Counted from the stretch's first letter, positions 8,229-17,429 are shown. The stretch: 64,000 bases of DNA from Halodurantibacterium daqingensis (GCF_042666235.1 NZ_JBHTFQ010000001.1:248001-312000); one strand, 5' to 3'. Made by a program: numbers and translations. The notes: generated by a model from the sequence alone, not told the origin.

Positions 8229-8428
8229 AGATTCCCTCAGATCTCGTCCGCGGCAAGTCCCTGGCAAGCGCGGGCGAGGCGATCCGCCGCAAACGGCCGG
8301 TTCCGGTGCTCTTGCCGATCGCATCGCAACGGTAGCGAGGGCTGGGGCTGCCGTGCCATGCAACGCCTGCGCCCTCTTGGAATCTTCGCTCGGGCTGCGT
8401 ATACGCGCGGATTGAACAGGAGGCCCCG
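8229..8428. other. Intergenic region between metR and suhB
   Basis: About 200 bp without a supported gene. I see no convincing hairpin terminator for metR and no clear promoter boxes. The last bases, ACAGGAGGCCCCG, are the suhB ribosome-binding site. Confidence 0.5.
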
Positions 8429-9217
8429 ATGCAAGGCAGTGCTAACCTCAACATCATGATCAAGGCCGCGCGCAAGGCAGGACGTGCGCTGGTCAAGGAC
8501 TTCCGCGAGGTCGAGAACCTTCAGGTTTCGGTCAAGGGCGCTGGCGACTTCGTCAGCCGCGCCGATATCGGGGCTGAACAGATCATCCGCGACGAGTTGA
8601 TGGGCGCGCGCCCCACCTATGGCTGGCTGGGCGAGGAAAGCGGCGCCACCGAGGGGGCTGACCCGACCCGCCGCTGGATCGTCGATCCGCTGGACGGCAC
8701 GACCAACTTCCTGCACGGGTTGCCGCACTGGGCGGTTTCGATCGCGCTGGAGCACAAGGGCGAGATCGTCTCGGGTGTGGTCTATGACCCGGCCAAGGAC
8801 GAGATGTTCTGGGCGGAAAAGGGTGCGGGCGCCTGGATGAACGAAAGCCGGCTGCGCGTTTCGGGCCGTCGCAGCATGATCGAATGCATCTTTGCCACGG
8901 GTGTGCCCTTCGCGGGCAAGCAGACATTGCCCGCGACGCTGCAGGATCTGGCGCGGCTCATGCCTGCCTGTGCCGGCGTGCGGCGCTGGGGCGCGGCCGC
9001 GCTCGATCTCGCCTATGTGGCGGCGGGGCGTTATGACGGCTATTGGGAACGCGAACTCAATGCCTGGGATATTGCCGCCGGCCTCTTGCTGGTGCGCGAG
9101 GCCGGTGGCCTGACCGGGCCGGTGCGCGAAGGTTATGACATCCTGGGAAAGGGCGCCGTGATCGCGGCCAATGACCAGATCTTTGCTTCCTTCGCCAAGC
9201 TGATCCGCGACGCCTGA
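8429..9217 (+). CDS. suhB: Inositol monophosphatase family protein (SuhB-like)
   Basis: 262 aa Mg-dependent, Li-sensitive-type phosphatase. Metal-site motifs are visible: WLGEES near residue 68, WIVDPLDGTTNFLHG near 86 and AWDIAAG near 212. Length and motif order match SuhB/IMPase. AGGAGG lies four to five bases before the ATG. In bacteria the enzyme dephosphorylates inositol-1-phosphate and related sugars, and SuhB also has a reported role in rRNA antitermination. Which applies here cannot be told. It converges with the rhomboid gene, with 11 bp between stops. Confidence 0.93.
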   Translation: MQGSANLNIMIKAARKAGRALVKDFREVENLQVSVKGAGDFVSRADIGAEQIIRDELMGARPTYGWLGEESGATEGADPTRRWIVDPLDGTTNFLHGLPHWAVSIALEHKGEIVSGVVYDPAKDEMFWAEKGAGAWMNESRLRVSGRRSMIECIFATGVPFAGKQTLPATLQDLARLMPACAGVRRWGAAALDLAYVAAGRYDGYWERELNAWDIAAGLLLVREAGGLTGPVREGYDILGKGAVIAANDQIFASFAKLIRDA

Positions 9218-9228
9218 TCGCCCTCGCT

Positions 9229-9969
9229 TCAGCGTCGCGGGATCCTCGGGAAGCCGGACTGCCGGTAACGAGCCTCCGGGTGGGGCGGCAGGCCTTTTGT
9301 GCGGCGCCAGAAGCCTGGCCCGCCACGGCGCAGCCAAAGCGGAAGCGTGGCGGCAAACCCGACGATGAACCCGCCCGCATGTGCCCAATAGGCGATGCCG
9401 CCCATCGTCGCGTCGCTCATCACGCCGTTCATCAGTTGCAGGCCGAACCAGATGCCAAGCATTACCCAGGCCGGCACGGTAATGATGCGGAAAAAGATGA
9501 TGATGATCAGCAGAATATCGACCCGCGCGCGGGGAAACAGCAGCAGATAGCCGCCCATCACGCCCGCAATTGCGCCCGAAGCCCCCACCACCGGAACCGG
9601 CGACATCGGCGCCGTGGCATATTGCCATAGCGCCGCACCGATACCGCAGGCCAGGTAGAAAAGCAGAAAGCCGCCGTGGCCGAACTCTTCCTCGAGGTTG
9701 TCGCCAAAGATCCAGAGGAACAGCATGTTCCCGCCCAGATGCAGCCAGCCCCCGTGCAGGAACATCGAGGTGACAAGCGTAAGCCAGCCCCCGTCGCCCT
9801 GTGTGAGAAGCTGCGGCACCATTCCCCAGCGCAGGAAGAACGACATGATCTGCATGTCGTCGCCAAAGCGCGGCAGGTACGACAGGAACACCAGGACGTT
9901 GATCGCGATCAGCGCGTAGGTGACGAACGGCGTCTTGTTGGACGGATTGTGATCGCGGATCGGAAACAT
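9229..9969 (-). CDS. Rhomboid-family intramembrane serine protease
   Basis: 246 aa, six or seven predicted transmembrane helices. The catalytic serine is in VVGASGAIAGVMGG. The HxxxN motif is in LHLGGNMLFLWIFG, and the catalytic histidine in YWAHAGGFIVGF, so all active-site elements are present. The long L1 loop is WLTLVTSMFLHGGW. The C-terminal tail is basic and cytosolic (RRGGPGFWRRTKG). It cleaves membrane-anchored substrates; the substrate is unknown. It lies downstream of putA on the same strand with a 143-bp gap. Confidence 0.93.
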   Translation of the reverse strand: MFPIRDHNPSNKTPFVTYALIAINVLVFLSYLPRFGDDMQIMSFFLRWGMVPQLLTQGDGGWLTLVTSMFLHGGWLHLGGNMLFLWIFGDNLEEEFGHGGFLLFYLACGIGAALWQYATAPMSPVPVVGASGAIAGVMGGYLLLFPRARVDILLIIIIFFRIITVPAWVMLGIWFGLQLMNGVMSDATMGGIAYWAHAGGFIVGFAATLPLWLRRGGPGFWRRTKGLPPHPEARYRQSGFPRIPRR

Positions 9970-10112
9970 CCGTCCAGCATCCCCATCCCGCCCGGCCCGT
10001 CAAGCCCGCAAGCAACATGAACGCCCGGCCGGCGCGGCCCGGACTCGGTTCTCGATGCCGCGGGCCTCCTGGATGCGAGCAGCCGGTCATGCCAAGGGGA
10101 TGGCTCCGGTTT

Positions 10113-13100
10113 TCAGGCCCCCAAGGCCGCCAGAAGCTGGGCATTGCCGCCCGATGCGGTGGTATCGACACAGACATGGCGTTCCACCAACACATCGGCA
10201 AGCGTCGGCACCCCCGTGACAAGTGGCAGGATCGGCCCGTCGCGCTCTGCCAGGGCGAGGGCATGGTCGCGGGCACTCCCCCCCCAGCAGATGGCGCCCG
10301 ACAGCCCGACAAGCCCCGTCAGCGCGGCCGGCGGCAAGCCGGGGGCTTCCACGGCAAGCCCCCCCAGGTCGCGCACAAGGCACGCCTGAGTCGCAGCATC
10401 CGGGCCAAGGCACAGCAGTGGTTCACGCTGGAACAGCGACAGCCGGTTTGATTCGCCCGTGGGGCCGGGCAGCGTTTCAGTCGAGACTGCCACGCCGGAC
10501 GGGCGCAGCCGGTTCAGGGCCGCCTGGATCGCTGCGGGATCGCTGACGGCGCTGTCAGCACCAGGATCAGCCGGTGCCGGTGCGGCCCGCGTGAAGCGGG
10601 GCAGGTAGGCCGGGCCGCCTGCCTTCGGGCCGGTGCCTGAAAGCCCCTCGCCCCCGAAGGGCTGGCTGCCGACGATCGCGCCAATCTGGTTGCGGTTGAC
10701 GTAGATGTTCCCGACATGCAGGCGGTTCACCACCTGCTGCACCCGATCGTCGATGCGGCTGTGCAGCCCGAAGGTCAGGCCATAGCCGGTGGCGTTCACG
10801 CGCTCGATCACCTGGTCAAGTTCGGCCGCAGCGAAGGTCGCCACATGCAGCACCGGCCCGAAAACCTCGCGCTCCAGCGCCTCGATTCCTGACACGCGGA
10901 TCAGCGCGGGGCCGATGAAGGTGCCTGCGGCCGGTGCCGTCAACTGCTTGAGCAGCCGGCCCTCGCGGCGTGCGGTTTCGACATGGGCGGTAATTTCCTG
11001 GTGTGCGGCCTGGTCGATGACTGGCCCGATATCCGTTGCAAGCTCCCACGGATCGCCCAGCGAAAGCTCATCCATCGCGCCTTTCAGCATCTCCAGAACC
11101 GGCGCGGCAATGTCTTCCTGCAGATAGAGACACCGCAGGGCCGAACACCGCTGGCCCGCCGACTGGAAGGCGCTTGCGATGATGTCGCGCACCGCCTGTT
11201 CCGGCAGTGCGGTGCTGTCCACGATCATCACGTTCAGGCCGCCGGTTTCGGCAATCAGTGGCGCCCCGGGTGCCAGATGCGCTGCCATGGCCCGGCGGAT
11301 GGTCTGGGCGGTTTCCGTTGAACCGGTAAAGCACACGCCATCCACCCGCGGATCCGATGTCAGCGCCGCACCGACGGTCGCGCCCGCACCCGGCAGGAAC
11401 TGAAGCGCGCTGGCCGGAACACCCGCCTGATGCAGAAGCCGCACGGCAAGCGCCGCAATCAGGGGTGACTGCTCGGCCGGTTTGGCAAGCACCGCATTGC
11501 CAGCCGCCAGCGCCGCGGCAACCTGACCGGTAAAGATCGCCAGCGGAAAGTTCCACGGGCTGATGCAGGCGAAGACCCCGCGCGCCGGCTGCGCCAGCGA
11601 CGCAGCGCCCGCTGCATAATAGCGCAGAAAATCGACCGCCTCACGCAGTTCACCGACCGCATCGGGCACGGTCTTGCCGGCCTCTCGGGCCAGAAGGGCA
11701 AAGATCTGGCCGAACTCCTGTTCATAAAGGTCGGCGGCACGCGACAGAATCCGGGCACGTATTTCGTCCGGGGCATCCCAGGGGCGGGCCGCAGCAAGCG
11801 CGGTCTCTATATCGGCCGCGCTGGCCGGCAGGACCTGGCCCGGCAGATCGTCGGGCGCGGCCGGGTTCCGGGCTGCATCTGGTCCCTGCGGTGCGCTGGG
11901 TCCGGCGATCAGGGGCGCTGCGGTAAAGGTTGCGGTATGGTGCGCCGCTCGGGCCGCCTCGACCCGGGCCAGATCGCCGGCGTCGGTCAGGTCGAATCCC
12001 CGCGAATTGCGGCGTTCGGGGGCAAACAGGGCGTCGCCGGCAGGAATCGCCGGGTTCGCCAGCGGCCGAGCCGCTTCGATTTCCGTGAACGGGCAGGCGG
12101 CAACTGCTTCAGCGGGCACCGCTTCATCGACAATCTGATTGACGAAGCTGGAGTTTGCGCCGTTTTCAAGCAGCCGCCGCACGAGATAGGCCAGCAGATC
12201 GCGATGGGCACCCACCGGGGCATAGATGCGGCAGCGCGTGCCACGATCCGTGTGCACGATGTCATGCAGCCGTTCACCCATTCCATGCAGGCGCTGGAAT
12301 TCGAAGGCCGTGATGTCTGTCGCCATGTCCAGAATTGCTGCCACGGTATGCGCATTATGGGTGGCGAACTGCGGATAGATCCGGTCGGTCATCCCCAGAA
12401 GCTTGCGCGCATTGGCGATATAGCTCACATCGGTCGCGGCCTTGCGGGTAAAGACCGGGAAGCCGGGCAGGCCCAGGGTCTGGGCGCGCTTGATCTCGGT
12501 GTCCCAATAGGCGCCCTTCACAAGGCGCACCATGATGCGCCGGTCAAGCCGCGTCGCCAGCGCATGCAGCCAGTCGATCACCGCGCTTGCTCGCCGGCCG
12601 TAGGCCTGCACGACGATCCCGAACCCGTCCCAGCCGGCAAGCTCGGGGTCCTGCAACACCGCCTCGATGACCTCGAGCGAGAGTTCAAGCCGGTCGGCCT
12701 CTTCCGCGTCGATGTTGAAACCGAGGCGGGCGCCCTTTGCCATCCGCGCCAGATCCCGCACCCGCGGCACCAGTTCGGCCATGACCCTGTCGCGCTTGGC
12801 AACTTCATATCGGGGATGCAGCGCCGACAGCTTGACCGATATGCCGGGGTTGTCCCGCAGATCGGCCTGATTGGCCGCTTGGGAAATCGCGGAAATGGCC
12901 TGGGCATAGCTGCGGAAGTAGCGCGCGGCATCCTCGGCCGTGCGCGCGGCCTCGCCCAGCATGTCGTAGGAATAGGTAAAGCCGCGCGCCTCTTCGCTTC
13001 GGGCGCGGGCAAGGGCCTTTTCGATGGTCTCGCCCAGCACGAACTGGCGGCCCATTTCCTTCATTGCACGTGCGACGGCAGCGCGGATCATCGGCTCGCC

Positions 13101-13553
13101 CAGCCGGCGCACGGCGGCGCGCAGATGGCCTGCCATTCCGGTGCCGCGGTCGTCCAGAACGCGCCCCGTCAGCATCAGCGCCCAGGTGGAGGCGTTCACG
13201 AGGCTCGAGGCCGAGCGTCCCAGATGCCGTCCCCAATCCGAGGGTGCGATCTTGTCCTCGATCAGCGCGTCCATCGTCAGCGGGTCCGGCACGCGCAACA
13301 ACGCCTCGGCCAGACACATGAGCGCGATGCCTTCGTCAGTCGAAAGTCCGTATTCCGCCAGAAACACCTCCATCAGGCCCGGCTTGGCCTCGCTGCGGAT
13401 CCGGCGCACGAGTTCGGCCCCGGATGCGGCGATGCGCGCCCGTGCCGTGGTGTCCAGCCCGGCGACCCGCACCAGATCGGCGATCAGGCGTTCTTCATTC
13501 GCAAGGGCGTGAAAGCGGATCAAATCCATGGGGTCGGCGGGCTTCTGGGTCAT
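10113..13553 (-). CDS. putA: Bifunctional proline dehydrogenase / P5C dehydrogenase
   Basis: 1146 aa. It oxidises proline to glutamate via P5C, using FAD then NAD, at the inner face of the membrane. The proline dehydrogenase barrel occupies roughly residues 100-500 (MVRLVKGAYWDTEIKRAQ, YPQFATHNAHT, EFQRLHGMGE). The aldehyde dehydrogenase domain follows (FACISPWNFPLAIFTGQ, CFTGSTETA, AETGGLN, and catalytic Cys in SAGQRCSALRCL). A C-terminal domain ends in HVCVDTTASGGNAQLL, as in longer PutA classes. There is no N-terminal ribbon-helix-helix, so it is not self-regulating like E. coli PutA (about 1320 aa). Regulation is presumably by the divergent PutR. CAGGA lies eight bases before the start. 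Confidence 0.96.
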   Translation of the reverse strand: MTQKPADPMDLIRFHALANEERLIADLVRVAGLDTTARARIAASGAELVRRIRSEAKPGLMEVFLAEYGLSTDEGIALMCLAEALLRVPDPLTMDALIEDKIAPSDWGRHLGRSASSLVNASTWALMLTGRVLDDRGTGMAGHLRAAVRRLGEPMIRAAVARAMKEMGRQFVLGETIEKALARARSEEARGFTYSYDMLGEAARTAEDAARYFRSYAQAISAISQAANQADLRDNPGISVKLSALHPRYEVAKRDRVMAELVPRVRDLARMAKGARLGFNIDAEEADRLELSLEVIEAVLQDPELAGWDGFGIVVQAYGRRASAVIDWLHALATRLDRRIMVRLVKGAYWDTEIKRAQTLGLPGFPVFTRKAATDVSYIANARKLLGMTDRIYPQFATHNAHTVAAILDMATDITAFEFQRLHGMGERLHDIVHTDRGTRCRIYAPVGAHRDLLAYLVRRLLENGANSSFVNQIVDEAVPAEAVAACPFTEIEAARPLANPAIPAGDALFAPERRNSRGFDLTDAGDLARVEAARAAHHTATFTAAPLIAGPSAPQGPDAARNPAAPDDLPGQVLPASAADIETALAAARPWDAPDEIRARILSRAADLYEQEFGQIFALLAREAGKTVPDAVGELREAVDFLRYYAAGAASLAQPARGVFACISPWNFPLAIFTGQVAAALAAGNAVLAKPAEQSPLIAALAVRLLHQAGVPASALQFLPGAGATVGAALTSDPRVDGVCFTGSTETAQTIRRAMAAHLAPGAPLIAETGGLNVMIVDSTALPEQAVRDIIASAFQSAGQRCSALRCLYLQEDIAAPVLEMLKGAMDELSLGDPWELATDIGPVIDQAAHQEITAHVETARREGRLLKQLTAPAAGTFIGPALIRVSGIEALEREVFGPVLHVATFAAAELDQVIERVNATGYGLTFGLHSRIDDRVQQVVNRLHVGNIYVNRNQIGAIVGSQPFGGEGLSGTGPKAGGPAYLPRFTRAAPAPADPGADSAVSDPAAIQAALNRLRPSGVAVSTETLPGPTGESNRLSLFQREPLLCLGPDAATQACLVRDLGGLAVEAPGLPPAALTGLVGLSGAICWGGSARDHALALAERDGPILPLVTGVPTLADVLVERHVCVDTTASGGNAQLLAALGA

Positions 13554-13655
13554 TTGCGCATCCTGCTGTTTCGGCTATAATATGAGAAATGCGCAGGCCG
13601 TTCTTCCCGTTCTGAGGGCAGCGACAGTCGAAAAGACCATAAAGAAGGTTCCGGA
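13554..13655. promoter_or_regulatory. putA-putR divergent control region
   Basis: 102 bp between the two starts. A TATAAT hexamer lies at 13576-13581. Two copies of the palindromic hexamer TGCGCA occur at 13555-13560 and 13590-13595, 35 bp apart, flanking it. They are plausible PutR contact points or promoter elements; I have no consensus to test them against. Confidence 0.4.
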
Positions 13656-14117
13656 ATGCCCAAAACACCCGCAGATCTGGACCGGACCGATCGCGCCATC
13701 CTTCGGGTGCTTTCCACCGAGGGTCGGATCAGCGCCACCGAACTTGCGCGGCGGATCAGCCTGTCGAAATCCCCGACCCAGGCGCGGCTCAAGCGGCTTG
13801 AGGACGAGGGCGTGATCCTGGGGTATCGCGCCCTTCTGGACCCGATCCGCCTGGATCAGGCGCATGTGGCCTTTGTCGAGGTTCGGCTTTCAGATACCCG
13901 CGAAGGCGCGCTGCAGGCCTTCAACCGCGCTGTCCTCGGCATCCCCGAGATCGAACAATGCCACATGATCGCCGGCGGCTTCGACTATCTTCTCAAGGTG
14001 CGTACCGGGGACATCAGCGACTATCGCCGCGTCATGGCCGAACGGATATCGACCCTGCCGCATGTCGCCTCGACCTCGACCTATGTGGCGATGGAGGCGG
14101 TGAAAGAGGTGTTCTGA
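13656..14117 (+). CDS. putR: Lrp-family proline-utilisation regulator PutR
   Basis: 153 aa. HTH region DLDRTDRAILRVLSTEGRIS, then RRISLSKSPTQARLKRLEDEGVILGYRA; RAM domain HVAFVEVRLSD through MIAGGFDYLLKVRTGD. It is transcribed divergently from putA, an arrangement known from Rhodobacter capsulatus and Agrobacterium where PutR activates putA in response to proline. Length and domain order are normal for Lrp/AsnC proteins. It is a paralogue of the regulator beside odc in this window. Confidence 0.9.
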   Translation: MPKTPADLDRTDRAILRVLSTEGRISATELARRISLSKSPTQARLKRLEDEGVILGYRALLDPIRLDQAHVAFVEVRLSDTREGALQAFNRAVLGIPEIEQCHMIAGGFDYLLKVRTGDISDYRRVMAERISTLPHVASTSTYVAMEAVKEVF

Positions 14118-14159
14118 CGCCTTTACCTTGCACAGAACTTGGCTATGGTCGCCGCGCTT

Positions 14160-14243
14160 GCCCGCGTGGTGGAATGGTAGACACAGGGGACTTAAACTCC
14201 CCAGGCGCATGCCGTGCCGGTTCGAGTCCGGCCGCGGGCACCA
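14160..14243 (+). tRNA. tRNA-Leu (UAA)
   Basis: 84 nt class II tRNA. The acceptor stem GCCCGCG pairs with CGCGGGC, followed by discriminator A and an encoded CCA (14241-14243). The D-arm contains TGGTGGAATGGTAGACA. The anticodon loop CTTAAAC lies in the stem GGGGA/TCCCC, with anticodon TAA at 14193-14195. A variable arm follows (GGCGCATGCC), and the T-arm is CCGGTTCGAGTCCGG. It decodes UUA and UUG leucine codons, rare in this GC-rich genome. It lies 42 bp after putR. Confidence 0.96.
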
Positions 14244-14337
14244 GATGAAGAAGCGGTGCTGCCTGATTCTCTGGTGGCGGCGCGATGGGCTCAGGTCCTT
14301 GTCGTGCCGCAAGGCCGAGACGCCGCCGCCGCCGGAC

Positions 14338-14377
14338 AGGCCGCAGCATCATCCACATGGGTGATGCTGCCTGGCCT
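14338..14377. other. Strong stem-loop between tRNA-Leu and metG
   Basis: AGGCC and GCAGCATCATCC on the left pair with GGGTGATGCTGC and GGCCT on the right. The loop is ACAT (14355-14358), with one G-T wobble and a two-base CT bulge, giving about 17 bp of stem. No T-run follows on either strand, so it is not a classical intrinsic terminator. It could separate the tRNA from convergent metG or mark a small RNA. The remaining 14244-14444 holds nothing else I can support. Confidence 0.55.
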
Positions 14378-14444
14378 CTATAGTTGCCCAACGGACCCGA
14401 CCCTGCGCCTCCGCAACGCCATTCGGCGTCGGACGGCAGGAATG

Positions 14445-16163
14445 TCAGCTGCGGATACCGGAAAAACGTTGCTGCCAGTCGGCGCGTTCCTCGTCGGTGA
14501 TCTTGCGGAACAGGACCTCGGGGACGCTGAAGGCGTGGCCGGCGGCCAGGGTCTGCAATGCTTCGGAAACATCCTCGGGCCACGCCCAGTCGTTGCTGCC
14601 CATGGCCTGCATCATCGTTGTCGCAGCGTCGGGGATGAAGGGCGCCGAGATCACGGCATAGACCCGGATCAGATTGAGCGCGAGCCGCACCTGCGCCGCG
14701 GCGCGCAGCGGATCTTCCTTGACCACCGACCAGGGCGCGGCGGCCTGCAGGTATTCGTTGCCCGCGACCCAGATCGCGCGCAGCTCTCCGGCGGCCTTGC
14801 GCACCTCCATCGCCTCCATATGCGCCTCGTAGGCGCGCAGGCGGGTGCTCAGTTCCTGGATCAGCGCCGCTTCCTGCGGGCCGAAGGTGCCACCCTCGGG
14901 CACGGCCTCGCCGAACTTGGCGCGGCAGAACTTGGTGACACGGCTGACAAGATTGCCCAGAACATCGGCCAGATCCTTGTTGACCGAGGCCTGGAAGTTC
15001 TCCCACGTGAATTCGGAGTCGGAATTCTCGGGCGCATGGGACAGAAGCCACCAGCGCCAGTAATCCGCCGGCAGGATCGACAGTGCCTGATCCATGAAGA
15101 CGCCGCGCCCCTGCGAGGTAGAGAACTGGCCGCCGTCATAATTCAGGTAGTTGAAGGACTTGATGTAATCCACCAGCTTCCACGGCTCGCCCGACCCCAT
15201 GATCGTGGCGGGGAAAGACAAGGTGTGGAACGGCACGTTGTCCTTGCCCATGAACTGGACATAGCGGACATCCTCGGCGCCTTCGTCCAGACGCCACCAG
15301 CGGCGCCATGCGCTGTCATCCAGACCTTGCGCATCAGCCCATTCGGCTGTGCCGGCGATATATTCGACCGGCGCGTCGAACCAGACGTAGAAGACCTTGC
15401 CCTCCATCCCCGGCCAGTCCTGATCGCCCTTCTTCACCGGAACGCCCCAGTGCAGATCGCGGGTGATGCCCCGGTCCTGCAGGCCATCGCCGTCATGCAG
15501 CCACTTCTTGGCGATCGAGGTGGTCAGGATCGGCCAGTCGGTCTTGCTGTCGATCCAGGCGTCGATCTGGTCCTTCAGCGCCGACTGGCGAAGGTAGAGA
15601 TGCTTGGTTTCGCGCACCTCAAGGTCGGTCGAGCCCGAGATCGCGCTGCGCGGATTGATCAGGTCGGTGGGGTCAAGCTGCTTGGTGCAGTTCTCGCATT
15701 GATCCCCTCGGGCCTTGTCATAGCCGCAGTTCGGGCAGGTGCCCTCGATATAGCGGTCCGGCAGAAAGCGATTGTCTGCGCGGGAAAAAACCTGCTTTTC
15801 CGCCACTTCCGCGATATAGCCGTTTTCGGCGAGCTTGCCGGCGAAATGCTGGGTCAGCACATGGTTGCGCGCACTGGAGGAACGACCGAAGTGATCGAAG
15901 GACAGGCGGAACCCTTCCGCGATCGTCTTCTGAACCTCGTGCATTTCCGCGCAATACTCGGCCACGGGCTTGCCGGCCTTTGCGGCGGCCAGTTCCGCGG
16001 GGGTGCCATGTTCGTCGGTTGCACAGATGAACATGACCTCGTTGCCGCGGGCCCGGTTGTAGCGGGCATAAAGATCGGCTGGCAGCTGGCTTCCGACAAG
16101 GTTGCCAAGATGCTTGATGCCGTTGATGTATGGGATGGCAGAGGTGATAAGAATTCGTGCCAT
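14445..16163 (-). CDS. metG: Methionyl-tRNA synthetase
   Basis: 572 aa class I synthetase charging tRNA-Met. HIGH equivalent: PYINGIKHLGNLVGS near residue 12. The zinc knuckle is CPNCGYDKARGDQCENC near residue 143. The KMSKS-loop equivalent reads QFSTSQGRG at about 15105-15130, with Gln in place of the usual first Lys. Anticodon-binding helices contain WRWWLLSHAPENSDSEFTW. There is no C-terminal EMAPII-like domain, so it is a short MetRS form. AGGGGA lies five bases before the ATG. The upstream neighbour is a divergent methyltransferase. Confidence 0.95.
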   Translation of the reverse strand: MARILITSAIPYINGIKHLGNLVGSQLPADLYARYNRARGNEVMFICATDEHGTPAELAAAKAGKPVAEYCAEMHEVQKTIAEGFRLSFDHFGRSSSARNHVLTQHFAGKLAENGYIAEVAEKQVFSRADNRFLPDRYIEGTCPNCGYDKARGDQCENCTKQLDPTDLINPRSAISGSTDLEVRETKHLYLRQSALKDQIDAWIDSKTDWPILTTSIAKKWLHDGDGLQDRGITRDLHWGVPVKKGDQDWPGMEGKVFYVWFDAPVEYIAGTAEWADAQGLDDSAWRRWWRLDEGAEDVRYVQFMGKDNVPFHTLSFPATIMGSGEPWKLVDYIKSFNYLNYDGGQFSTSQGRGVFMDQALSILPADYWRWWLLSHAPENSDSEFTWENFQASVNKDLADVLGNLVSRVTKFCRAKFGEAVPEGGTFGPQEAALIQELSTRLRAYEAHMEAMEVRKAAGELRAIWVAGNEYLQAAAPWSVVKEDPLRAAAQVRLALNLIRVYAVISAPFIPDAATTMMQAMGSNDWAWPEDVSEALQTLAAGHAFSVPEVLFRKITDEERADWQQRFSGIRS

Positions 16164-16288
16164 GCGCGTCCCCTGGCTGAGTTCTGGCCTCCTTTAGCGC
16201 AGCTTGAGGTCGAGGACCAGAGCGTCGCGGGCAGGCTGTTGCAACCGGGCGACGCATCTGAAGGGCTGACCGTCCGGAAAGGAGTTCC

Positions 16289-17134
16289 ATGACCGAAGCT
16301 GATCCCGCCGCCACCCGCGCCTTTGGCGTTCAGGTCGATTTTGGCCGCACCGCCGACGACTATGGCCGCCACCGCGCGGGGTTTCCCGAAAGCTTCTTTG
16401 CAGCGTTATCGCGGCGCGGCTGGATCACGCCGGGGGGCACCGCCGTGGATCTTGGCACCGGCACGGGCACGGTGGCGCGCGGTCTTGCGAAGGCGGGGAT
16501 GCAGGTGCTTGGCCTCGATCCCGCGGCGCCGCTTCTTGAAACCGCGCGTGCCCTGGACCGTGAGGCCGGGGTGCGGGTGACCTATCGGGAAGGGCGCGCC
16601 GAGGCGCCGGGCCTGGAACCCGCCTCTGTTGATCTCGTGACGGCGGGCCAGTGCTGGCACTGGTTTGACCGTCGCATCGCGGCGGCAGAGGCCGCCCGTG
16701 CCTTGCGACCCGGCGGGCGAATCGTGCTGGCTCACTTCGACTGGCTTCCCCTTGAAGGCAATGTGGTTCAGGCGACGGAACAGCTGATCCTGGCCTTCAA
16801 CCCATCCTGGACCATGGCGGGCGGAAACGGCATCTATCCGCGGTGGCTGCGCGATCTTGCCGAGGCGGGCTTCGAGCAGATCGAGACCTTCAGTTTCGAT
16901 TGCGCAGTTCCCTACAGCCACGAAGCCTGGCGGGGCCGCATCCGCGCCAGTGCCGGCGTGCAGGCCAGCCTCACGCCCGAGCGGGTGGCGGCGTTCGACG
17001 AGGCGCTGGCGCAGATGCTGCGGGACCGCTTCCCGCAGGATCGGATGCTGATCCCGCACCGGATCTGGGCCGTGTCGGCGCTGCGTCCACCCGGTGTCGA
17101 TCGCAATGCAGAGCGTGCCGGGGGAACAGTCTGA
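16289..17134 (+). CDS. Class I SAM-dependent methyltransferase
   Basis: 281 aa. SAM motif I is VDLGTGTGTVARGLAKAG near residue 53, the acidic end of strand 2 is VLGLDPAAP, and motif IV is SVDLVTAGQCWHWFD. It belongs to the broad Methyltransf_11 group that includes UbiE-, BioC- and Tam-like enzymes; the C-terminal half is not diagnostic. AAGGAG lies five bases before the ATG. It is divergent from metG. The substrate is unknown; WHWF suggests a small-molecule rather than an RNA methylase, but this is weak. Confidence 0.85.
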   Translation: MTEADPAATRAFGVQVDFGRTADDYGRHRAGFPESFFAALSRRGWITPGGTAVDLGTGTGTVARGLAKAGMQVLGLDPAAPLLETARALDREAGVRVTYREGRAEAPGLEPASVDLVTAGQCWHWFDRRIAAAEAARALRPGGRIVLAHFDWLPLEGNVVQATEQLILAFNPSWTMAGGNGIYPRWLRDLAEAGFEQIETFSFDCAVPYSHEAWRGRIRASAGVQASLTPERVAAFDEALAQMLRDRFPQDRMLIPHRIWAVSALRPPGVDRNAERAGGTV

Positions 17135-17429
17135 GCCGGGCATGTGCCGGTGGCTGGCGGGCCGCCTGCATATGATCGGCGCCGGCTTGCTGCAGAAGTG
17201 GGTGCCCGCTGGCGATTCCCCGCCGAACAGTCACATAAGCGTCATCTATGGTCGCGGTGCCGCGGAGAACCCCTTGCAAAGCAGTCGTTTACTTGCCATT
17301 TCGGCCGGCGGATGCTGCGCCTGCAAAAACGCCGGGGCGCGATGTTCGGAGGATTCTTCGGCAACATGATGCTGCAGTTATCCCCCGGAGCGCGTTTTCC
17401 TGCTGCGGCGTGGATCCGAAGGGAACCTA
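17135..17429. other. Intergenic region upstream of the opg operon
   Basis: About 295 bp that must hold the opgG promoter. Composition drops locally around 17230-17350 (CACATAAGCGTCATC, GTCGTTTACTTGCC). No clear promoter boxes, operator or terminator stand out. The last bases contain AAGGGA, which serves as the ribosome-binding site for the longer opgG start. Confidence 0.5.

Noticed and set aside
8237..10312. 691-codon open frame antisense to suhB and across the rhomboid gene
   Set aside because: Low-complexity translation, overlaps two confident genes on their opposite or same strand in another frame; no start signal.
11937..13580. 547-codon open frame antisense to putA
   Set aside because: Shadow of putA; no recognisable motif and covers the putR promoter region.
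14300..14340. GCC-repeat (gccgccgccgcc) as a functional microsatellite
   Set aside because: Short triplet run in GC-rich intergenic DNA, next to the hairpin; too short to support a claim.
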